NCBI GenBank assembly: GCA_902806595.1
Contig: CADCXC010000035.1
Span: 1,054,001 to 1,118,000, forward strand
Length of the DNA: 64,000 nt
Reading direction: 5' to 3'
Origin: Pyrenopolyporus hunteri
Lineage: Eukaryota; Ascomycota; Sordariomycetes; Xylariales; Hypoxylaceae
Below the pieces are notes generated by a model that was not told where the DNA came from, did no database searches, and saw only the letters and a program-made list of their open reading frames with translations. Below, piece by piece: positions 10,394-24,657 of this stretch. The position numbers and the translations under genes were made by a program. Positions within the stretch are counted from its first letter, which is position 1, and the number at the start of each line of letters is the position of its first letter.

Positions 10394-11294
10394 TTCATCC
10401 GCTTTCCCATCGCCACACATCAATACGTGTTAAACGATACCTGACAAAACGCCCGAGGGCACGTCGATTGGGCTTGCGGAAGCCGTACAAGTGCAACCCT
10501 CCCCTTTACCTACATTCCCGCTTTCCCTCTTCCCCTAAGGTCACACGGATATAACATAACGCAGGACGCGGTATGGGCTTTAGATGCGGATTATATACTT
10601 ACAATAACCCGTAAAAAAAAACATTAAATAAGATTTCGACTTTATTTTAAAACTTACACTCGATTATAACTTTTATAATTTAAATTCGAATTATAAAAAT
10701 AATTTTATATAATAATTTTAAAAATTTAAATATAATATAAAAAATTAAAAAAAATTTTTTTTATATACGTAATTAATATTTTAATATTTTATATATTATT
10801 TTTTTATAATTATAATTATTTTAATTCGATTATTTATAAATTTTATAAATTTATTTAATAAATTTATTTTAAATTTATTTTATATTTTAATAACGATTTT
10901 TATAAATAATTTTAAAGATTTTTTATTTTTTAATATATTTAATAATTTCGATTTAAATTTATAAAAAATTTTTTTTAATAATTTTTATAAATTTTCGATA
11001 AAATTAAAATTAAATAAATATAAAAATTAATTTATTAAAATAATTTTATTTTTTTTTAATTTAATTATTTAATTAATTTATAATTAATTAAATTTTATAA
11101 ATAAATACGTTATTTATAATAAATATAATATTTAATTTATATATTATTAAAAATATTTTTTATAAAATTTTTAAAATAATTTTAATAATAACGTTATTTT
11201 TATAAAAATTTAAATCGTCGTAAAAATTTATTAAAATAAAACGTTTATTTTATTTAAAAACGTTTTAAAATATTTAAAAATATTTTATAAATTT
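10394..11294. other. 3' flank of molybdopterin synthase grading into AT-rich DNA
   Basis: Normal composition ends near 10600. From there the sequence is almost only A/T, with cytosine surviving mainly as CpG. No ORF. It is probably an older repeat destroyed by RIP, but I could not match it to another copy in the window. Confidence 0.6.
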
Positions 11295-11587
11295 TGTTTT
11301 TAATTAAATATATTTTAATATTAAATAATAAAAAGTTATTAATAAATAAACCGAAGGAGGATATTAAGTAATCGTTTAATAAAAAAGTTACGAAAAAAAG
11401 TTATATTTATTATACTTTTTTATATAAAAATATAATTAATTAACTTTATATTAATCGATATTTATATATCGTTTTAAAATATATACTTTAAATCTTTATT
11501 ACTTAAAGCGACGAGACATTTAATAAAAATATATCCACCGTTATTACTATTACGATAAATTCCTTAATATAAAACTATATAACTACA
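11295..11587 (-). repeat. LTR, left copy
   Basis: It shares long identical stretches with 17399-17703, for example AATAAATAAACCGAAGGA (about 11340) and CGTTTAATAAAAAAGTTACG (about 11373). It ends at CTACA. Confidence 0.75.
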
Positions 11588-14500
11588 TTAATAATCTTTT
11601 CTTTTCGTAGTTTTTTTTTTTTTTTAATTATTAATAATAATAAATTTCCTCTTTTTTATTTTTTTACTTATCCCTATAATCTTATCGTAATATCATTTAT
11701 ATTAATAAACGTCCTTAACATTTTATTAATATTACTTTTCGTTATAACGTCGATAGGATTATTTTTTCTATAAATTCATTTAATTTTCGTTATTTTTCGT
11801 TTTTTATATAATTATCGAAGTAATATAATATCGATTATAAGTTTTTTTTTTTTCGTGGTATTTAATTTAATTAAACATTTGTAAAATGAGTAAAAATTAA
11901 TATAAATAATAATAAGAAGATTTAAATAACTTAATTTTTTATTGATTAATGAAATCGTCGTTTTAAAAATTATTATTATATTTACGCTATATATTATAGC
12001 GTAAATTTCGCTTATTAAAACGTTTTGTATAACGCGTTTTGATTTAATCGAACTTTAATAAATAATATTATTTTTAATATTAAAAAATAATTTCGAAAAC
12101 GTTTTATTTACGATAAATATAATATATTCGATCTAGGAATTTAAATTTTTATTATTCGTAAATAATTCGTCGATAAAAACGAATAATTTAATAATTTTTA
12201 AATTTAAAAGTACGAATCGTAATCTTCGATCGATATTTATTTTTTATTAATTAAATTATTTATTAAATTTCGTAATTTCGATAATTTCGAATTTACGATA
12301 TTAAGTTATTTTAGATATATTATACGTAACTTTAAATTAATAAATCGATACGATATACGTTTTACGAACACGTTATTATACGTATTAATACATTATATTA
12401 TTAACATCGAATTTAATAAAAATAATTTTTTTTTTTTAATTTTTTTAATATAAATAAATTATTTCGTTAATTTCTATAATAATAATACATCCGTTAAAAA
12501 TAATCGAATAATTTATAATTAAATATTTTTTTAATTTAATTAAAAGTTTTATTTTTTTTCGTTTTTAATTTTTCATTTAATCGAATATTTCATCGAATAA
12601 TTTAAAGGTATCGTTAATTTATATACTTATTAATTCGAAACGATCGATTGGTTTTAATATTAATAAATATAAATTATACGTAAATATAATTATTTAAAAC
12701 TTTTTTTTATAGTATTTAAAATATATAACCTATTAATATATATTAATTTTTATTATATTATATAAAAGTTTTACAATTATTATAATCGTATTAAAAAGAT
12801 ATTTAAATATAAAAATAAGAAATAATCGAATTAAGACGATATGATTTAACTTTAACTTTAATTATATATAAATTTATATAATATCGTATAATTAAACTTT
12901 TATTTTTTTTTTTATAAAAATAGGTGTTAATATTATAATTATTCGTTAATTTAATCGTTATATAATCGGTAATTATATTAATATTACTTTTTTACTTTCG
13001 TCGTTATAATTTTAAATAATAAGTTTAGATTTTTCGAAAAGATATAAAATACCTTTTTTTTTAATTTTTCGAACGATACGAAAATTAAATAATTAAATAT
13101 TGTAAAATTTAACGGAATCGTATTTTTTAAATAAAAATATACTTTTATCGATAAATCCTTTAATTTCCTTCGTATTTAATTTTTTAAAAAGTTTTTTAAA
13201 GGTTGTAATTTTCCTTTTTTTACGTAATTAAACGATTAAGAATTAATTTTCGCGTTTTTTTATAGTTATATAAGTAATAATAACTTTTAATTTATTTTTA
13301 TTACCGAACGATTTTTTACGTTTTCGTTTTTAAACTTTAAATAAATCTTTCGATAGTACGTATATTTTATCGTCGTTATTTTTTTATTAATCGAAATTAA
13401 AATCGAGTTTTACGATCGAAATAAACTTTAATACGTTAATTATTATATTACAATTATACGATTTAATAATTATTATACGAAAATTAACGAACTTATTATT
13501 TATTTTAATTATACACGTTTTACCGTTTTTAATAATTAACGTATATAAACTTTTTTAACTATTTTTTTCGTAATAAATATATACTTTTAATTATAATAGT
13601 AAATTTAACGTATCGAATATATTCGAATTATTTTTTATATTAAAAATATCGATTATTTATCGTTTTGTTTTAATTTTACTTATTTTAACTATAGTTTTTT
13701 TAATCGTTATTTTTTTAACTTTTAAAAATAATATTATAAATAAATTATCAATTAATCGTAAATACGTATTAAATATTAATAATATAAATATTAATTTATT
13801 AAATTTTATAATATTATTAATAATTTTTACAATTATTTATAATACATATTCGAATTTTATATTAAATAAATCCTTAAATATAATTTTAAAAACTCGTTAT
13901 AACGATTTATAATATTGTTTTAATTTACTTATCGAATTATAAAATTTAACGAATATTTTTTTAATTATAATATTTAAAGTTTTAATATTAGTCGTAAATT
14001 CGTTAATAATAAAATTTTTTTCGATATCGTAAATAATATCGTCGAGTAAATTTAAATAAATATTAATTTATATTATTTATAATATATCTTAAATGTATTT
14101 TATTATTATATTTTTTAAAAATTTCGTAATTTAATATATCGTAATTTAATTAATAATATAAAATATTAATTTCGTATTAATATACATTACGTCGACGAAT
14201 ATATTATAATTAAAGTCGGCGTTATTTTTAATAATAAATTTAAATCGTTCCGATCGATTGTTATACATTTAATATTAATAATAATATTTATTAATTTTAT
14301 CGATTAAAGTTTTATCGAAGTTATTATATTTTACTTTAATAAATAAACGATATAATTTATTTATTATAAAATAATCGAATCGTTAATAAATTTAACGAAA
14401 TTCGATTTTCGTAAAATAATAATAAATAATTATAAAATTACGATTATTAAATAAAAATTATAGGTGTTTTTATTTATAAACGATAAAGTATTTTTTATTT

Positions 14501-17398
14501 TTATATATAAATACGTTTTTAATATTATTAAAATATATGTTAAAACGGTTTATATTTTTAAGATATAATAAAAACGATATATTTAATAATATAATTTAAA
14601 ACGTAATAAATTTAAACGGTATAGGTACGTAAACGGTGTTTAAGTTACGTTATTTTACGTTATCGTTAAATCGAATAGTATAACGTTTTATTATTTCGAT
14701 ATTTAAAAATATATGTAGATATAATTATTATAAAGTTTTAAATTAAGATTTATTATTAAATGAGATTTTAGTTGTTTTTATATTCGATATAATGCTTTAA
14801 AATATATTAACGTATCGATTATTAAAATAAAACGTAATATTATATAGAATATTATAAATTATAAAATTAAAAACGTCGGTTACGGTTATCGTATAAAACG
14901 CCGTTTAATTTATAAGTATATTTGTTACGTTTTAATCGTTAATTTTATCGTAAGTGGTAAGATAATAGTTTAAAGTAATAATCGATGGTTTTTCGTTATT
15001 TTTATTATTTTTTTAGGTATATTAAATATCGTAATTTTATTTATTATCGTTATTATTATTTTTTCGTATATCGATTTTTTCGTAATCGAATAAAAATTAA
15101 TTATAATTTTTATTAATATCTTCGAAATTAAGGTTTCGTTTTTATACGTAACGTTATTAATTTATACGTTTATTTCGTCGTTTTAAAATAAGGTGTTTTA
15201 TAAATTAATATTTCGTTTTACCGTATATAAAGTATTTTTTTTAATGTTACGGTTTTTTAATACGTTATAAAACTTCGCTACGTAATCGAAATTAACTTTT
15301 ATTATTATAATAGGTTCGATTAATTTAATATTAATTCGATGTTTTTTAATTATAATTTATATTATATAATTTAATACGATGTATTATATCGGCGATAATT
15401 TGAAAATTTAAATAAATACCATCGAATATATTTAATTATCGAAGGATTATAACGTAAAAAATAAAATGTTTTTATACGATAATTACGATACTTTTTTTAA
15501 GGTTATAATTAGTTACGTAATTAATGGTTAATTTTTTTTAGATACGTTAAATTTTTTCGATTAATAATTTCATTTAAATAAATAGGTTTTTATTAGGGTT
15601 TTTTTTTATAATTAAAAATATTATCGTTTAACGTTATTTAGTTATATATATTTATTAATTTTTTAGTAGATGGAAATATGTTTTTATACGTTTAATTATA
15701 TTTTAAAAAATATAATTTATATCGATTAATTAATCGTAATAATATTATTATACTCGTTTTTTTAATATCGTTAAATACGTATTAACGTATATATATTTTT
15801 TAATTTTAATTTTATAATATAAATTTTTAAAAACTTTAATTTTTTCGTTTATAATATTATATTTATTACCTTTAAATTTATAATCGTCGTTATTATACAT
15901 CTTAATAAAATCGGTAAAAATACGTAACGAATTAAAATTTATTAAATATTAATATATTTATTAAATTAATTATAAACGATATAACGGTTATAAATTTCGT
16001 TATTATTATAAAATAATATAACGTTATTAATCGAATTAATATTATAATTATAATTATATTAATTATTATATTAATTATTATTAAAAAATAACGTTATATT
16101 ATTAATCGATTTATTATTAAAAAATAATAAAGATAGTAAATTGTTATTAATCGAGTTATTATTAAATCGATTATTATATTATAAAGTTTTAAAATTATTT
16201 TAATAGTTATATTATAATATTTTTTATATCGTTAAATATTATAAATATTATTATAATAATTTTAGAAATTATTAACTATTTTAATTACGTTTAATTTAAA
16301 GGTTTTTAATCGATTAAAAGGGTATATTTTTATTAAAATTTTCGTAAAAAAATAAAATTACTTTTATTAATAAATTTATTAAATTATTTTTTAATTATTT
16401 TTTTAACGATATTTTTTAAAAATAGTAAAAATTTAATAACTTTAATTATTTTCGTTAATTTTTTAACGTAGATACGAACGTTTTTAATATATACGTTATA
16501 TTTTCGTAAATAATCGGTTTTTTTAATACGCAATTATTTAATTATATATTAAAATTATTTTTCGTTTTAATTATCGAAATTTTTTTTAAATCGTCGTTAT
16601 AATCGAATGTTAAAAAAGTTATTATTATATATTTAAAAATATTTTACGAAGTAAATATTTAAAACTTTTAATTTTATTTTATCGAAGTTAAATTCTTTAA
16701 AATTTAAATTTATATAATTTAAATTAACGAAATCCTTTTAAATTTTATTTATTTTTAATATTATATAAGTAAATTTTAATTAATTAATAAATTTAATATT
16801 ATAATATTTCGTCGAAAATAGAAAAAGTTTTTTTTTATTTATATAGGAAGAAAATTTTTAGTTATAGTTATTTAATAACGGTAATCGATATAAAAAGGAT
16901 AAAATAAAATAAAAAAAAATAGTAGATAAGTCGGTTTAGAAATTTTTTCGTAAATAATCGAATCGTTAACGTATATATACTTCGAGTTTAATTAATTAAA
17001 AATAAAAATTTATAAAAGTTAAAATAATCGTTTTTATATTTAATTAATTACTATTAATATAAAACGCCTCGAATAGTTAATTAAATATAATAATAAGATT
17101 TTTCGTACGTAGTAAACACGAATTTATTAACGTTTTTTTATATATCGTATACGAATATCACTTAATATATTACGTATAATACACTACGCTTCGAAATTTT
17201 TAAAATAACATAATTAATTTTACGTTTTTAAAAATTATTAACGTAAAACGCCTCAAATTTTTAAAAATAATTTAATAATTAATCGTTTTTTTTTATTAAA
17301 AATTTACGCATTCGATCGAACTTTAATATAAAATAAATAATCCTTTCGCATCTTAAGTTTTTTTAAATTCGTAAATTTCCTTTTAATAAAGATTTTAT

Positions 17399-17703
17399 TG
17401 TTTATATTTAACTTATTAATTAAACATTAATTAATATTAAATAATAAAAAATCATTAATAAATAAACCGAAGGAAAATATTAAACGATCGTTTAATAAAA
17501 AAGTTACGAAAAAAGGTTATATTTATTATATTTTTTTATATAAAAGTATAATTAATTAATTTTACATTAATCGATATTTATATACCGTTTTAAAATATAT
17601 ACTTTAAATCTTCGTTATTTAAAACGACGAAACATTTAATAAAAATATATTTACCGTTATTACCGTTACGGTAAATTCTTTAATATAAAGTTATATAGCT
17701 ACA
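17399..17703 (-). repeat. LTR, right copy
   Basis: Direct repeat of 11295-11587. It keeps a few cytosines the left copy has lost and lost others the left copy keeps. A roughly 12-bp length difference near its start makes that boundary uncertain. Confidence 0.75.
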
Positions 17704-18490
17704 TTTAATAATAATTTTTTATTTTAAAAATTAAAATTAATTAAAATTTATATAAATAAAATTAATTATAAAAATAAAAATTATAATTTATTTTTTAATA
17801 AAATATTTATTTTATATATTTATTTTTATTATAAATTATAATTAATTTATTTAAAAATATTTATTATTTTTAATATATTTTAAATTTTTTTTATATATTA
17901 ATATAAATTTTAAACGTTTTTTTATTATTTTTTTAATTAATTTCGATTTTCGAAATATAATATAATATATAATATTTAAATCGTAAAAATAATTAATTAT
18001 TATACGTTTATATATTTTTAAATTTATTTTAATAATAAATTATCGATATAAAATAAAAAAATTTTAATTAATAAATTTTTTAAAATATTTTTTATTTTTA
18101 TTATTAAATTTTTATAAATATTTTAAACGTAAACGTAAAAAATTTAATTTTTAAATTTTATATTTAATATTAATTTAATATATATTATTATACGAAACGT
18201 TTTTTAATTCGACGATTATATTAATTTAAAAATTCGAAATAAAAAAAAATAATTTTAATTTTTTTATAAAACGAATATTATTTTTTCGATTTTTTAAAAT
18301 TTAATAATAACGTTAAAATTATTTTTAAAAAAATAAAATAATTATAAAAATAATAACGCGTTAAAACGCGTAAAACGCGTTTAACGTTTTTTTTTACGAA
18401 TTATTATAAATAGGTATAAATTAAACTACTTAGTTTTTACGTACGATGTAATTTAATATAATCTAACATTATAACGCTTAAAAATAACAT
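17704..18490. other. AT-rich RIP-like flank
   Basis: Featureless A/T-rich sequence with CpG-only cytosines. It includes CGCGTTAAAACGCGTAAAAC near 18357. Normal composition returns near 18500. No coding potential. Confidence 0.6.
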
Positions 18491-20595
18491 ATAATTACTA
18501 CTAAATCCATGCATGTGTCATCACGATTGCCGGTTCTGAAAAAATAAAGCATCTGTCTATAAATCCCACTTTCATTAGCCGGTTAAATGGCTATTGTTTC
18601 TCCAGGGGAGAGCAAGTAGGTCTCGATTCTTATACCGCGGGTTTGGTGTGGTAAGGGGCCAACCCACCACCTTATCCGCGAGCCTTACATATCCGCTACT
18701 CGTCCCGTCGTTCACATACATAGGTGGTATGTACCTGTTATCCCTCGCCGCCCTCTTTGACCGAGATAATATTAATCAGCTGTTACCCGGCTTCCCCTAA
18801 TGAAAGGTGTGCAATTTTGTACGCTATGTATTATAACGTTAGACAAGGTCAGGTCAGACCCGTACCTGTTCGAGCGATCTACACAATGGGAAACGGAGCG
18901 TGAAAAAGAAGCCTCAGCTCGATCGGTCCGAATTTGCCAAGCCCACGAAATAGATACATGTACCTAGCCGCTAGTCCCGAATAGTGTACATACCTAGGTA
19001 GGTAGGTAGGTAGGTAGGTATATATGCACAAGATTTTGCTTTCTCGGGTATATACTACCTATGTATGTACTCAATACCTAGTACATGTAAATAGCTTCCA
19101 CGCCGCCTTTTCCTCTCTTATCTCTGTCTTTAACCTAGGTACATACCGGTGTCCTCTAATGCTCTAATTGGCCCCTCACCCTCGCAACTGCATGTTTCGT
19201 TCGGCGCCACATTCCAAGTTTGGAGTACCTGAGGTACCTTGCAAAAGCGACTACCTACATGGAGGTACTTAGGTACCCATGTAATCAATTACGAGGCCCC
19301 TAGCACCGCAATCCGGGACCTCGTCCCAACTACCTACATACCTACATACCTACCTAACATTCCATATCTGTCATATCTATCGCATCCGCCATATCTGCCA
19401 TACCTCTCACAGGCATCAGTCATATCTGTTGTACGTACTGTAATATGTCAACACCACCTGAAGACGAGCGTCATCCTCCCCCATCCTCCCCCATTTCAGC
19501 CCTTTTCCTGGGGTTAGCCTTGGCGCAGGTCACCAATAGACTCAATGGAGAGACGTCACATCTCCAAGTATTTCCGGTTCCATCACTCTGGGTACAATAG
19601 AGGCTACGCATAGCGTAACAAACATAAGATAGCCCATTGCTCTTTGTCCCTCCCACTACCTCCGTCGGCGTATCCCTGCTCGTTCTTGGGCGATCAACGG
19701 CCCAGGGGTTTACCTAGGTATGTAGTACCAGAAGGCGTGTTCCATACGAGTCTAGCCGTCCCTCTTCGAGCCCCTGGCCCCTGGGCTGCTCGTTCCCCAC
19801 GGCAACACGGCATGAAGATAAGGAATAGAGGCGTACGGGTCCGTACATAGGTTCCTCGACGGACTGGTCGCTTCTGCTGTGTTGATTGTGTGTCGCTTGT
19901 TTGTCGGCCACCACCCATCGCGATGTCTGATAGCAGTGGGCTGATAAACTCTTTCCAGTTATCCCCAAGGTTATCGTCCCGGTATTCGCTTTCCGCAGTC
20001 ACGAGCCTCTGAGAACGTGCAAGACTCGAAAGGGTAGGGCCTGACCGGCTCTCCCCGAATAGAACCCTATCTTCTCGATTCCGATATCACGGCTGGACCC
20101 ACTCGGGGTAATATGTTAATGGCTAAGTATATCATCACGGTGCAGCTCCTTGCGTTGCGGTTCTCTCTGTCCAGTTGGAGTTAATCCGACCTAATTTAGG
20201 CAGGTTGCCAACTGCTAGGGTCTGTGTATGCGTGGTTAATCCCCCCATGACACCAAATCTCGAATGCGACCAAATGCCAGCTTCCCACGCCACTCCGGGC
20301 TCCCACCCATTAGCTGTCACAGCTTATGGCCTCTTTCCCTCCCTGGCTGGCCTCGACCTCAGGCGAGAGGGAGCATGTTACTTTATTGGGTCCCACATGT
20401 GTTCCATTGAACCTGTAGGAGGGCACTCTCTCGCTTTTGGATTGATCCTCGGTGGTATAAAATACCATGCGACCCCTATTAGCCCTGGATCCAGGCTCTA
20501 TCCTTTGTCACCTTCTCCCTTCATGTAGCGCCACGGTGCGCCACAACATGAGTATCCGCCCCTGACATCATTCCCACCTTCTTCCGGGCATCGCC
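18491..20595. other. Long upstream region of the OPT transporter gene
   Basis: No convincing gene. A palindromic-motif island lies at 18955-19340, with CATAC/CATATC-rich sequence at 19330-19425. Short open stretches (18594-18800, 19239-19517, 20175-20528) show no recognisable domain and are treated as noise. Confidence 0.5.
20456..20462 (+). promoter_or_regulatory. Candidate TATA box of the OPT gene
   Basis: TATAAAA in GGTGGTATAAAATACC, about 140 bp upstream of the ATG at 20596; a plausible core-promoter position. It is supported only by sequence and spacing. Confidence 0.4.
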
Positions 20596-23393
20596 ATGAT
20601 CTCCAGTTTTCGCAGGCGTGCCGCCGCTGAGACCACTCAGACGAGTATCTCTTCCAGCGAAGCCGCAGAAGCCACAGGTGCCGGGGCTCTCAATGCGCTC
20701 AGAGACTTCGAAAAACAGCATATACTCGACCCTAATCTCCCTATTGAAGAGCTCAATGATGCCGATGCGGCCCTTAGCACAGGCAATACTGAGAAAGCCG
20801 TTCAGATCGAAACGGCCTTGCTTGAAGAAAATAGTCCTTATCCCGAGGTAGGTTCCCGCCCTGGCAGTCTACGCTCTATTTGTATATCTAAACGGGCGGA
20901 AAGGTACGCGCCGCAGTGAGGAATTACGATGTCGAATTACCGGCTAATACAATTCGTGCCTGGGTGATCGGCTTGATTCTATGCACGGCCGGCTCAGCCG
21001 TCAACATGCTCTTCTCCTTGAAAAACCCTACCATACAAATCACTACATACGTCATCCAGTTAATTGCCTATCCCATTGGGCTCGGATGGGACTTAATCTT
21101 CCCCGACCGCCAATTCAGCGTATTAGGGGTGAAATTCAACCTCAAACCCGGCAAGTTCAACTTCAAGGAGCATGTTGTTATTGTCGCCATGTCAAATGTA
21201 AGCTGAGAGAAGCCGGAAGACGTATTGAGTCCGTGGGCTAAAATCCTAACTACCTTACCTAGGCAGCTTATGGTGGGGGTTTCCTCTATGCCACCGACGT
21301 CCTGATTGCTCAACAGGTCTTCTGTAAGTTTCGTCCGGAGCCGCACACATCCCTACTCGGCTGACAACTGTGAAAAGATAAGCAGCATTTCGGCTGGGGG
21401 TTCCAGCTTTTGTTCGGCATCACGACGCTTTGCACGGGATACGGTTTAGCCGGACTGAGCAGACGGTTCCTCGTCTGGCCGGCTGCTATGATATGGCCTT
21501 CCGACCTTGTGAACGCCTCACTGTTCTATGCTTTACACGATCATTCGCCTTCTGACCCCGTCGAGACGAACGGGTGGAAAATCAGCAGGTATCGATGGTT
21601 CTTATACGTCATGGTGGCCGGGTTTGTATGGTATTGGTTTCCTGGTTGGATTTTCCAGGGCCTATCCTACTTCACGTTTATTTGTTGGGCTGCCCCGAAA
21701 AACGTCGTTGTCAACAAGATCTTCGGAGGCTTACACGGATATGGTCTGTTGCCGACTACTCTAGACTGGACCGTCATTTCTGGCTATGCGCTGTCTCCGC
21801 TTATCCCGCCCTTCCATGCCGTGGCCAACACTGTGGCAGGTGTGATCGTTTTCTTTATCATTGTTTCCATGGGTCTACACTTCACCGGGACGTGGTATGC
21901 CGACTACTTTGTTGTCCAGTCCTCCAGCGCTTTTGATAATACCGGTGCCGTCTATAATGTGTCGAGAATCCTGAATGATGACCTGACATTCAACGAACAA
22001 AAGTACCACGAATATTCTCCTCTCTTTCTCTCCACGCAGTTTGCGCTTACGTATGGGCTATCATTCGCCGCTGTTGCAGCCGTGATCGTCCACGTCACTT
22101 TATACCATGGAAAGCAAATCGTCTCGCAGTTTAAACTTGCCCGCAAGCAGCAGGACGACGTCCACATGAAACTAATGAAGAAATACCGGGATGCCGAGGA
22201 CTGGTGGTATCTGGTTCTTTTTGCTATCATGATTGGCTTATCATTCGCTGTTTGTTGCGCATGGCCTACGGGATTCCCTGCCTGGGCCTACGTCGTCTGT
22301 ATCATAATCCCGCTTATCTGGACGGTACCGATCGGTATCATTCAGGCCGTCACAAATATCCAACTCGGACTGAACGTTCTAACCGAGTTTATCATCGGCT
22401 ATATGTTACCCGGCCACCCTTTGGCTATGATGATGTTTAAGAACTATGGCTACATCTGCATGCAGCAAGCCCTTGTAAGTATACTCGAGGGATCCATTCT
22501 AACTAAGCAAATCACAGGTCTAAGAGATGAGCCTTTTGATATATTAGACCATGCTCTTTATGAGCACTTGTCGAGATACTGACTCTGGATCAATAGTATT
22601 TCTCGCAGGATCTCAAGCTGGGTCACTATATGAAAGTGCCGCCCCGCGTCATGTTTTGGTCGCAGTTGGTTGCTTCGATATGGTCCGCCATTGTCCAGAT
22701 CGCCGTCATGAACTGGGCACTGGGAACCATTCCAAACGTTTGTTCTGACGACCAACCCGATAACTACACATGTCCAAACGGCAGAGTTTTCTATACCGCA
22801 TCGATTATATGGGGTGCCATCGGTCCTGCGCGGAGTAAGTAGGGATTTCAGCGTCATGCGTCTTACTTGACATCCATCGTCGGTCGCGTCGACGCCGGTG
22901 AATAGGGTTACTAACAACATGTCCTACAGTGTTCAGCGGTGGCGCCCTTTACTCCTCGCTGCAGTGGTTCTGGCTCCTTGGCGCCGTGGCCCCCGTCATC
23001 ACCTGGTTCGTGGCCCGTCGAGCTCCTAAATCGATATTTGGCTTTGTGCGGTCTATTAATACGCCGCTTATTTTTGGTGGTTCGGGCTGGATCCCACCAG
23101 CCACATCATACACGTATCTCTGCTGGGGTGCGGTTGGCATGATTTTCAACTACTATATCAAGCGGAAGTGGAAAGGCTGGTGGTTACAATACAACTACAT
23201 CACGTCGGCGGGTCTCGACTGCGGCCTGGCAATCTCGACAATCATTATTTTCTTCACGTTATACCTCACGTCTGCTAAGTTGCCGAAATGGTACGGAAAT
23301 TATGATGTTTTTGACACACTTGACCAGACGGGAACCGCAATCAAGAGTTTTGTTGCCCAAGGAGAAACATTTGGGCCTAAGACATGGCCGTAA
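20596..23393 (+). CDS. OPT-family oligopeptide transporter
   Basis: Six exons (20596-20847, 20904-21197, 21263-21323, 21378-22474, 22597-22834, 22930-23393) give about 801 residues; all junctions keep phase. A soluble acidic N-terminus leads to the family signature SPYPEVRAAV, spliced across the first intron. It is followed by many hydrophobic segments, FYKQHFGWGFQLLFG, QDLKLGHYMKVPPRVMFW, and a late cysteine-containing loop around VCSDDQPDNYTCPNG. The C-terminus TFGPKTWP is soluble. Length and motifs fit fungal oligopeptide transporters, proton-coupled plasma-membrane importers of tetra/pentapeptides or glutathione-like substrates. The actual substrate is not predictable. The gene converges on the SDR gene, with 235 bp between stops. 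Confidence 0.93.
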
Positions 23394-23628
23394 CTTATAC
23401 ACGTACCGTGTACATAGAGTACCGAAGTCCTTGGAGAAATGGTTAGATGAACGACGGCAATAAATAAATATAGGTATATAGCTTTTTTGATCCCGCTATC
23501 TTATGATTGAAAGGAGAACGCGGGGGCGGAGAGGCTTATACATGTAGGGAGGGGGTTCAGTAAAGAAGAGCCGTCGGCCAAATCGGCGTGTGGATGGAAA
23601 AGTCACCTGTAAACGATCGGGTTTTGTC

Positions 23629-24657
23629 TCATGTTCTTAGCATTCCATCGACGCCGACGACGCTGCCATTCATATATCTTGCCTCGTCACCCATTAGGAA
23701 AGCGACAACCTGCATGGATCTCCTGTCAGCCCATGCGTAGATAGGTAGGCACGCACGCGGGATATACATGGGTATGTATTGAGATTTCGAAGCTCGGCTG
23801 GCGAGGGCGAAAGCGTTCTATGGTGTTGAATGGTTCCGAGAAGGGGTGGTAGCATTGTAATACGACGAAATGCACGAGAACTTACACCAGCAATATCTTC
23901 CGGAGTACCCATCCTGCCCAGCGAGTTACTCTGTTCCATCCGTCTCCTTGCCTCGGCGGTGCCTTTGACGATCCCGGCGTTGGTCGGGGTATCGATGAAT
24001 CCTGGCGCAACAATGTTCACCCGGATGCCTTTGGGTCCCAACTCGAGGGCCATACATTTGCTGAAACCGATAACGCCGAACTTTGTAGCGCAGTAAATGG
24101 CCGTCCCCACATCGGGATTCCAACCGGAAATGGAGCTTACGTTAACATAGCTGCCTCCGGGAGCCGCCATGTGTGGTATAGTAGCTTTGGTGACGTTATA
24201 TATGCCCTTCAGGTTCACGCTAACGAGCTTGTCAAAGTACGCTTCGCTCGTCTCTGTTAAGGGCGTTGAAGTCGGGTTGATACCGGCGCAGTTGAATACG
24301 TGGTCAATGTGCCCGTACTTGGCCACGACCTGGGCCACGCACGATTCTACGGCGCTGGCCTTAGAGACGTCTAGAACGTGAGTGCTATGTTTTTCCGGGT
24401 CGCCGCCACCGCATAGTTCGAGAGTCTCAGCGATGCCGACCCCGTTGATGTCCGTAATGGCGAGGATAGCACCTAAACCGTGCAGTTTGACTGCCGTGCC
24501 CCGTCTGGTATACGGGGTGAGTACGAGGTAAGAGCTGGAGAGAGAGGCCAACCGCCTTTAGAGGCGTGCCGGGGATGCAAAACGACGATACGACTTACCC
24601 GATACCGCTTGCCGCCCCTGTGAGCAGTATGACTTTGCCCGTAAGACTTGAGGACAT
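23629..24657 (-). CDS. Short-chain dehydrogenase/reductase (classical SDR)
   Basis: Exons 23629-23709, 23886-24504 and 24599-24657 encode about 252 residues. The cofactor motif TGAASGIG (residues 13-20) is split by the first intron. NCAG is at 91-94, the active-site serine lies in NVSSISG (141-147), and YCATK gives Tyr157 and Lys161. PGFIDT follows, and the end is VVGVDGMLRT. Length (about 250) and motifs fit classical NAD(P)-dependent SDRs, many of which oxidise secondary alcohols or reduce ketones. DI near residues 38-39, after the second strand, hints at NAD preference, which is inference. Reading through the second intron without splicing gives a different, non-conserved tail; the spliced end restores the family C-terminus, which supports the model. 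Confidence 0.92.

Larger units (their letters stand above)
11295..17703 (-). mobile_element. RIP-degraded LTR retrotransposon relic, probably minus-strand orientation
   Basis: Two direct repeats of about 290-305 bp (11295-11587 and 17399-17703) bound 5.8 kb of AT-rich DNA with stops in all frames. The repeats differ almost wholly by transitions, as RIP would produce, and each runs TG..CA. A pyrimidine-rich tract (TCTTTTCTTTTCG then poly-T, about 11595-11626) lies just inside the left repeat; on the minus strand this would be a polypurine tract next to the 3' LTR, which suggests the minus orientation. No gag or pol motif can be read, so Copia versus Gypsy is undecided. No matching target-site duplication is visible, and the outer LTR ends are uncertain by a few tens of bases. 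Confidence 0.65.

Noticed and set aside
11290..17708. Target-site duplication around the LTR element
   Set aside because: The five bases outside the two ends (AATTT and TTTAA) differ by A/T changes that RIP cannot make, so no duplication is claimed.
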